Source: Caprella mutica
Lineage: Eukaryota; Arthropoda; Malacostraca; Amphipoda; Caprellidae
Reading direction: 5' to 3'
Assembly (NCBI GenBank): GCA_947561585.1
Contig: CANNZV010002298.1
Coordinates: forward strand, 1 to 64,000
Length of the DNA stretch: 64,000 nt
Part shown: positions 56,353 through 64,000 of the stretch, piece by piece
How positions within the stretch are numbered: the first letter of the stretch is position 1
How the letters are laid out: the number at the start of each line of letters is the position of its first letter
The notes under the pieces: generated by a model
Database searches by the model: none
Seen by the model: only the letters and a program-made list of their open reading frames with translations
What the model was told of the DNA's origin: nothing
Position numbers and translations under genes: made by a program

Positions 56353-59221
56353 CGAACCTGTGCCTGGTCTCAGGTATTCAAAATCCCAAAGCATAAGGTA
56401 GCGTTAGAAATAAAACTTGTATGAATTAACTCGGACTTCTCTTTTTGTGTTTTATTATAAAATTTCTGTCGATGGTTGGAAGATAAATATATTTGATTTA
56501 AATAATCATTTATTCATGTGTAACTAGATATTGTACAGTGTACTATTTTTATTTGATGTATAGGTTTTTTTCTCATTGATGGACAATATAATTCCTTTAA
56601 TAGAATAAATACATTAAATTCACCTAGTTATAAATTTGTAATGGACATTGTCTCTCTCCACACAAATTAAGAGCTGTTTCTTTTGTTCATTTTTTCGTCA
56701 CTTAGATGAGTTAGTAGTGGAGTGAGAACAGTACTTAGCTAACACAAAGAGTGAGTGATTGGCTCTTCTCTCTGTCTATAACATCAGTAAATTCAACTAA
56801 AGTACCACCACATGGTAGAGCTTCTTCTAATTATTTATAACGAATTGGCAGTGTTATGCTAAACTGTACTATGAAGTACATTATACAAAGTGATTAAATA
56901 ACATTTAGCAATTTAATATACTATTTATCATAACATGCTAAAGTATTATACAATCTTTAAGTATATCTCCAAGAGATTTTAGTAAATCCCCGCATTGATG
57001 TTTATAGCATTTCTTGTGAAATTAGCAAAATGCCAAGATGAAATCCATTGTAATTTACATAGGAGAATATTTTTGTAGCTTCACGAAATCTGATAGAACG
57101 AAACTAGCGACTTAGATCTAATCACAAGTCTTGCGATCGCAGAATCATTTTACCCACCACGACTAATTTAGGAAAAGAAAAAAAAAGGAAAAAATCATTT
57201 AAAGATCATAATGAAGAATTATAAGAAATGAATGCTTTTAATTTTTCCATAGAGCAATTTTTGCTCCTCAATTTCTCATAAATTAAAACCTTGAAGATTG
57301 CTAAAGATGCCTATTGAGATCTTACTATTTAATATTTCTCATAATTGTCGACTTCATCAACATAAAGTCTCTACAGTCATCAATTCACAACAAAAGTCTT
57401 CACCAAAATTACCCTAAGTATAAAATGCGTATTTAGTTGCAATTTACATAGGCGAGTTCATTTTTGGCGGCGAAATGAGTGGTGTCGGCGACTATAAATC
57501 TCCAGTGTATCATGATCCATTGTACCATTAACTTGAGGAATATGTTTCCAGGGTTGCCCCCAACCTTCAATTACAATACATTAATATGTTAAACGCGCGC
57601 TCTGTAGACGCGTTCACACAGCCATATTTAGGAAAATAGACATATTCTTCAAAGCGCATTTAGACCTTATCTAAACATCTAAAGAACTTACCTCAACTAA
57701 AAACAAGAGGGGCTTGTGAAAGTCCTTATACCTTATTATTCCATTTATTGACAAAGAATAATTTTGACTTAAATAATAGTATAAACATTCTATTAAATTT
57801 TTGTCACAAGAATAAATAATAATTAAAGAGTTTATATCTATAGACTAAAACGTGCCGTACAATATCAGTTTTTAAATATAATGACGTTACTATGCATTTA
57901 ATTTTTAAAGCGCATGTTTCTTTAAAGCTCTGACTAACATATAGTTTAGAAGTAACACACGCAGTTTATACTATATTGCACTTCTATTATTTATGGCATA
58001 ATGTACTAGCATGTAAAACACATTTATTTGTTCATTTTAACTGTGATAAGAGTGACTTTTATTTCTTGATGTTTGTGAGTAAAGTCATCTTCGGAGTATT
58101 ATAATAATTGCCTCAAATTTGCATATGGATAAAAAAACGTAATATATTTGTTTGTTTGTTAGATAACTCAGAAAATGCAGATGGATTTAAAAGTAATCAG
58201 GAATTCTGGGAGATGCTCTTGCTTAGAAATGATAAAAAATTGTGTCATTCATAGCTCAGAGTAATTTTGGAAAGTTTTACGATATATCGGTAGAGAAAAT
58301 TATTATATTATAAATACAAGCTCTACTCAGACATTAAAATGATAGAGAAAGTTATAGTATAGTTATTGAGTCTTGAAGAGTGCCACAGCAAAGCAAATTG
58401 CATCTTACTAGAATTTCAATATGCTCTATAGTCTATGGAGCACCTAACACATCTGATGTTGAAGTTACCCTCCACTCTGAATTAAAATGTCCCTAGAAAT
58501 GCTTTAAATTTGTAGAGCTAAGGTTATATAACACACAACAGTTAACAGAAAAGAAATTGGTCAAGTATTCGCTTCGTAATTAATTATTGAGAAATATTCA
58601 GACTAAACCTTCACTGTCCGACATTACTGTTAGATTCAATAGAAGAACAAGAACGTGTTACGAACTTTATCAATTATTGTAGTAAATTTAATGGTAATTA
58701 TGTATTTGGATACACAATTCAGGTACCAAACAATTTTTTAGGGTAATGGTAATTAGATAAGGGTATAGGTAGCCCTTTACAATGTGTCTATATCATCTTT
58801 GTTATTGTTTGGATTTTGTGAGACGAGGGACGAGGTACTTTCTTTTTCTTCGCTTGAAATTTAGAATGAAGAAGAAAAATCACAAGAATGACTAATATTT
58901 AATATTATAATAAAAAAATAAAACTAAATTTGTAATGATTTGTAGTTTTATAACAAAAATCTTAGTTCTATGAATAGAGAAATAAAAAATAGAGTGGAGG
59001 GGACCTTTAAAATATTTAACTCTGATGCCAATATTTGGTTAATAATTTCTCAAAAAACTAATTTTTTCTTTAATTTCTAATATTGACGATGTTAAATATT
59101 TACCATTTTATAATCTATTTAACAATCATCAATAAAGACTTGTTCTGCTTTCTTTTCTTTTGTGTTAATTAGGCTAAAATAAAGTTTATTATCTACATAT
59201 AACAATAAATTAGTTATTCAC
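56353..59221. other. 2.9 kb of AT-rich sequence, no gene seen
   Basis: There is no tandem array, transposon end or coding frame that I can support. A GC-richer island around 57450-57620 contains TTTTGGCGGCGAAA and ACGCGCGCTCTGTAGACGCG, which may be regulatory, but this is weak. Confidence 0.55.
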
Positions 59222-59393
59222 CTCATCCACTCCTCCCTATCCACTCCTCCCTATCCACTCCTCCCTATCCACACCTCCCTATCCACTCCTCCCTATCCAC
59301 TCCTCCTTATCCACTTCTCCTTATCCACTTCTCCCTATCCACTCCTCCCTATCCACTCTTCCCTATCCACTCCTCCCTATCCACTCCTCCTCC
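59222..59393 (+). repeat. 14-bp minisatellite array (about 12 units)
   Basis: The unit is TCCTCCCTATCCAC, with CTTAT and CACACC variants. Its complement GTGGATAGGGAGGA resembles the GTGGATAGGAGG part of the 31-bp array at 45551-50743. Confidence 0.96.
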
Positions 59394-59510
59394 TCTTGCA
59401 ATCTCAGTGGTGGTCGTATCTCCTAGGTATGGTAATGAGAAAACACCCCCCCCCTCCACTTTTCTAACTGGAGTCCCCCCCCCTCTTAACTCTTAACGGA
59501 TGAGACTCTC
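59394..59510. other. Spacer with C homopolymers
   Basis: Two runs of about nine or ten C, around 59444-59453 and 59475-59484, lie between the 14-bp and 46-bp arrays. Confidence 0.8.
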
Positions 59511-60612
59511 TTGTAACACCATGTAACACTAGACTTTGGCTAATACTAATTATACTTTATAACACCATGTAACACTAGACTTTGACTAGTACTAATTATA
59601 CTTTGTAACACCATGTAACACTAGACTTTGACTAGTACTAATTAACCCATGTAACACCATGTAACACTAGACTTTGACTAGTACTAATTACACTTTGTAA
59701 CACCATGTAACACTAGACTTTGGCTAGTACTAATTATACTTTGTAACACCATGTAACACTAGACTTTGGCTAATAGTAATTATACTTTGTAACACCATGT
59801 AACACTAGACTTTGGCTAGTACTAATTATACTTTGTAACACCATGTAACACTAGACTTTGGCTAATACTAATTATACTTTGTAACACCATGTAACACTAG
59901 ACTTTGGCTAGTACTAATTATACTTTGTAACACCATGTAACACTAGACTTTGGCTAATACTAATTATACTTTGTAACACCATGTAACACTAGACTTTGGC
60001 TAATACTAATTATACTTTGTAACACCATGTAACACTAGACTTTGGCTAATAGTAATTATACTTTGTAACACCATGTAACACTAGACTTTGACTAATACTA
60101 ATTATACTTTGTAACACCATGTAACACCAGACTTTGGCTAATACTAATTATACTTTGTAACACCATGTAACACTAGACTTTGGCTAATACTAATTATACT
60201 TTGTAACACCATGTAACACTAGACTTTGACTAGTACTAATTATACTTTGTAACACCATGTAACACTAGACTTTGGCTAATACTAATTATACTTTGTAACA
60301 CCATGTAACACTAGACTTTGGCTAATACTAATTATACTTTGTAACACCATGTAACACTAGACTTTGACTAATACTAATTATACTTTGTAACACCATGTAA
60401 CACTAGACTTTGGCTAATACTAATTATACTTTGTAACACCATGTAACACTAGACTTTGGCTAATACTAATTATACTTTGTAACACCATGTAACACTAGAC
60501 TTTGGCTAGTACTAATTATACTTTGTAACACCATGTAACACTAGACTTTGACTAGTACTAATTATACTTTGTAACACCATGTAACACTAGACTTTGGCTA
60601 GTACTAATTATA
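59511..60612 (+). repeat. 46-bp minisatellite array (24 units)
   Basis: The core is TAACACCATGTAACACTAGA followed by CTTTGGCTAATACTAATTATACTT-type sequence. Variants alternate between GGCTAAT, GGCTAGT and GACTAGT. One unit has AATTAACCCATG in place of AATTATACTTTG. Both strands contain stop codons. Confidence 0.98.
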
Positions 60613-62100
60613 AAATGACTTTTGACTCGAAAAGAATTTCAGACAATTGTTAAGTAAGTACGTCATATATGTATGTAAAAAACTCAGTTCATTTTGACCC
60701 GAAAAAAACGATAAAAGTGACGATGATTTTACTAAAGAGTGAAAACAGAAAATGTTTCAGTATTTCGTTCGTTAGATGGAGAGAAATTCACAACATTTTC
60801 CTATTTGATGAAAAATTGGGATCTGAAAATTATTATTTTAATATTAAAATTTGAGAGGACATTTTCGAATCGCTATATTATAAATATAAAAAAGAAAATA
60901 TATTTTTCAATAACTGTGAGTTTAATCATCCAGTGCTCATTGATGCAAAAAAGCTACTTTGTTTTCACATCTCATGTATAATTGGCAGTAATAAATTCAT
61001 GCCTTTACCAAACTAGAAAGGGGGTATTTGGATCGGTTCCTAGTTCACGTCACTAAATGAAATAGGGACATGAACTAGGAATTTACCGAATAATATTCTA
61101 AAATAAGAAACGTGAGTATTGTTAGAAAACTTTATTCATAAAAACATATTAGTTAATTTTGATCAGAAATCTTATAACTAATTCTGATCTCACTTTATTC
61201 ATCTAAATTATCTATGTATTTTACCCTAACTAAAGTTAATTGTAAGGAAAATATTCAAAGTATACTAATTACATACAAGTTCAAGTCGCTGCTACACTCA
61301 CTTTATTGTTTATTAATTTGAATGTTAGAATGAGAATTAGTACCAGACAAACTTCAAATCTTTTCCCAAAAAGTCATCAGATTTTCCACCGTAAGTTAAT
61401 GTTCAGTCAAAGAAAAGAGTAAAGGTATTTATTTATTTGTAACATGACTAATTTGTGAGATTCCTCTCATAAAAATGAAAAAGTAAAATTTTATTAGAAA
61501 CAAGTGAATATTTTAATTTTGATAATTTAGGGTCAATTTATTGCGTAACCATTATTGTAGTTATTGACAATTAGATAGAACATACACACACAACTCATTG
61601 GATGCAAGTTAAATAACCTTTTTATATGCTACATTAGATTTCTTTTAAAGCTCTTCAAATAGTTTAATTGAACTTTGAGTTATTTTTAAAGTTGCATTAT
61701 TAGGCACATGCATTACCCATGCTACCCCAATAAATAAAGGGATGAGGTGGTTAACATTTGGCTATGGGGCCCCCCATAGATTAATGGGAACACATGTACC
61801 TCCACACACCCCCCGCTGATGGGGTTATATTCCTAACAGTACACATATTTCATATATTTTATATCGTAATATATCTAAATAAAAGTTGTATAGCACAAGG
61901 TTTCTTTTTGAGTTACTATATTCTCTGTATAATATATTGTAAGTAAGTAACAGCAGACACTATCAATCTGTGTACGTACCAGTCACACACACAATAAAAG
62001 TCTATATTTAACCCACTCACTCCAAATAACAAAAAGTCAAGTATTGGAAAAAATACAAAGCGAAATAGTGGTTTCAGTTCATTGCTTAATAATTCGGACA
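60613..62100. other. AT-rich sequence with one short stem-loop
   Basis: A stem-loop with GGTTCCTAGTTCACGTC and its partner GACATGAACTAGGAA lies at about 61034-61083. A second small palindrome, CTATGGGG with CCCCATAG, lies at 61762-61779. No coding sequence or RNA gene is recognised. Confidence 0.55.
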
Positions 62101-62310
62101 CTGGCTACTATGAGGAGAGGTGAATGCGTGCTCTGATTGGTCCAGACATGCGCTACGTCATGTTCACTCTGCAGTACTTGCTTCTGATTGGTTAGTTTTT
62201 CCAGATTTTTCTTTTGTTTGAGAGTGCAGAACCTACATTGTGTGTACCTTGTTTGTAACAGCAGTCACCACCTGTGTCCTGTGAAGGTACAGACAGTGGT
62301 AGGGGGTTAA
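62101..62310. promoter_or_regulatory. Candidate promoter or enhancer with two ATTGG boxes and a CRE-like site
   Basis: CTGATTGGTCC (ATTGG at 62136-62140) and CTGATTGGTTAG (ATTGG at 62187-62191) are both close to the NF-Y consensus. They lie in the same orientation 51 bp apart, close to five helical turns. TACGTCA at 62154-62160 is a CREB/ATF-type half site between them. The block is less AT-rich than its surroundings. I see no coding sequence or TATA box that would define a start, so function is inferred. Confidence 0.35.
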
Positions 62311-63515
62311 ATAGCTGTATGGTAATAATGTTAACGATGTACCTAAAATATTTATTAGTCTGCCAAGTACTTTTAAATTGTACTTACTTTTTATTTGGAG
62401 GACATTCATTTAAATAACGACTTGAGAATATTACTTGCAATGTACATTAGAAATGAGATATTTGATGTTTAAGGACTGTTTATAGTTCTAAGGTCTATAT
62501 CGATTTATTAGCTTGGCAGACTCTAACAGAGAAATTCGTGAGAGTGGTTTTTAATATCAGTGAGAATTGAATGACTGCCATTGCTGGCAGCTTTGTATTG
62601 TTTGATTATCTTATTTAATGCTCATTGTATATCATATATTACTACACACTTTACCTGCCAATTCTATTGCAACTTTTTATTCTATTCAAATTAGAAGATA
62701 AGCTTGCTTAAAGTCTTGTTTTGTGTCACACTGACACATTGTATGACCAGCATCTTCCTCATCTAATTCGTGCAAATTGATAACGAGTTGATTACTCTAG
62801 AAAAGTATGTTGATTAGTTTAAGTTTCTAATTATTTATTCTGATGAGAAATTAAGTTAAATTTATCAATTACGAAACAATGAGAATTATAGTAAATAATA
62901 AATGAAGTAAACTTTTTGAGTTATTCGAATGCTCTTCTTTCCGCTGTTTAATTTCTCCAAAATAAACACTAAGACTGACTGTTTGTGAATTAGTATTAGA
63001 AAAATGCAGTGAATTACTTACTCTATTTCAGGTTGCGCTTAATTAAGTTTTTTAGGCTTAAGTCCTAACGAAGGTGATGCAGATTGTGAGCAAGACTTAA
63101 CAGTTACTAAAAATAACTATTACAGCATTGTGATAAATAATTCAGACTTGTTAACTATTAAAAAATATTTGTAATTAATGTTTGTTGTTTTGTACTATTA
63201 TATTGGTCGGAAGACAAAATTAATTTCAATCAAACATATCAATTATATTTTTCAGTGTGAAAATTAGGCCAATTTGAATATTATAATTTTTTGGTATAAA
63301 TCGTATGGAAATATTTGCGGACAGAGTATTTTATTTTATTCAGTATTCAGTGCATTAGCAGAGGACTGCAGTAAGTAAGGGTAGGAGAAAATAAGGCACT
63401 GCTTATTAGGATAATTCTTGTGAGGCTAATACACTCCTGCATCTGCTCATTATGAGTCTCAGCCTAATGAGTCCGAGGTGAGTCATGAGCAATGCAACAC
63501 ACGCCGTGGAGGAGA
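62311..63515. other. AT-rich sequence, no gene seen
   Basis: No repeat, transposon end or credible reading frame. Confidence 0.65.
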
Positions 63516-64000
63516 AATGAGAGGTGTGTTGGAACTACACACATTGTGTGGAAGTGTGTTAGAACTACACACATTGTGTGGAAGTGTGTTAGAACTACAC
63601 ACATTGTGTGGAAGTGTGTTAGAACTGCACACATTGTGTGAAAGTGTGTTGGAACTACACACATTGAGTGAAAGTGTGTTGGAACTACACACATTGTGTG
63701 GAAGTGTGTCAGAACTATACACATTGTGTGGAAGTGTGTTGGAACTACACACATTGTGTGGAAGTGTGTTAGAGCTACACACATTGTGTGGAAGTGTGTT
63801 AGAACTACACACATTGTGTGGAAGTGTGTTGGAACTACACACATTGTGTGGAAGTGTGTCAGAACTATACACATTGTGTGGAAGTGTGTTGGAACTACAC
63901 ACATTGTGTGGAAGTGTGTTAGAGCTACACACATTGTGTGGAAGTGTGTTAGAACTACACACATTGTGTGGAAGTGTGTTAGAACTACATACATTGTGTG
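63516..64000 (+). repeat. 30-bp minisatellite array (about 16 units), runs off the right edge
   Basis: The core is GTGTTAGAACTACACACATT followed by GTGTGGAAGT. A five-unit (150-bp) higher-order repeat is visible: TCAGAACTATAC at about 63709 and 63859, and TTAGAGCTACAC at 63769 and 63919. Each unit contains CACACATTGTGTG, a small palindrome. The period is a multiple of three, so two minus-strand frames remain open. Confidence 0.97.

Noticed and set aside
57450..57620. E2F-like TTTTGGCGGCGAAA and GC-rich ACGCGCGC island
   Set aside because: A single motif without supporting promoter features or an adjacent exon. Too weak to call.
1..64000. Telomeric origin of the repeats
   Set aside because: No TTAGG or other telomere-type array is present, and the arrays are of many unrelated units.

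Overview
The window looks like intergenic or intronic DNA from an insect nuclear genome. It is AT-rich and has no bacterial gene organisation. It carries remnants of animal transposable elements: a CR1-type LINE, a pogo/Tigger-like fossil, TA- and TTA-target MITEs, Helitron-like sequence and a SINE-like element. I lean towards a hemipteran such as a planthopper or leafhopper from the general look of the repeats and MITE ends. That is an impression, not a proof. I find no intact protein-coding gene, rRNA or canonical tRNA.

About 40% of the 64 kb is tandem minisatellite DNA in some twenty separate arrays with periods from 11 to 47 bp, most of them unrelated in sequence. In order, the main ones are: 32 bp (1-1264), 11 bp (4017-5055), 19 bp (5053-5561), 47 bp (7321-16202, about 189 copies), 22 bp (17188-17852), 32 bp inverted (19100-19755), 25 bp (20870-22328), 15/17 bp (28972-30340) with an inverted outlier (31202-31382), 12 bp (33305-33738), 32 bp again (34698-36083), 34 bp (41884-42299), 36 bp (44867-45337), 31 bp (45551-50743, about 167 copies), 19 bp (55334-55640), 46 bp (59511-60612) and 30 bp (63516 to the right edge). 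The longest open reading frames lie inside these arrays and exist only because the units lack stop codons.

Between the arrays are inverted-repeat DNA elements with recognisable target duplications: 5801-6488, 18479-18660, 20447-20738, 40409-41403, 41442-41649, 51679-53007 and 54544-54881. A fold-back palindrome lies at 22513-22660 and a SINE-like element with nuclear-receptor-type motifs at 33981-34622. A 5'-truncated, internally deleted CR1-like LINE on the minus strand (42461-44816) is still flanked by a perfect 18-bp direct repeat.

Two stretches stand out as possible host sequence. One is 23.1-27.35 kb, of higher complexity, with palindromic homeodomain-cofactor-type motifs. The other is about 62.1-62.3 kb, with paired ATTGG boxes and a CRE-like site. 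The most unusual observations are: one 32-bp family at three loci with a shared flank at two of them; very large higher-order duplications inside the 47-bp and 31-bp arrays; an array of about 94 consecutive consensus 5' splice-site sequences; and the inverted pair of 15-bp arrays with degenerate relatives elsewhere. No previously undescribed gene system can be supported from this sequence.
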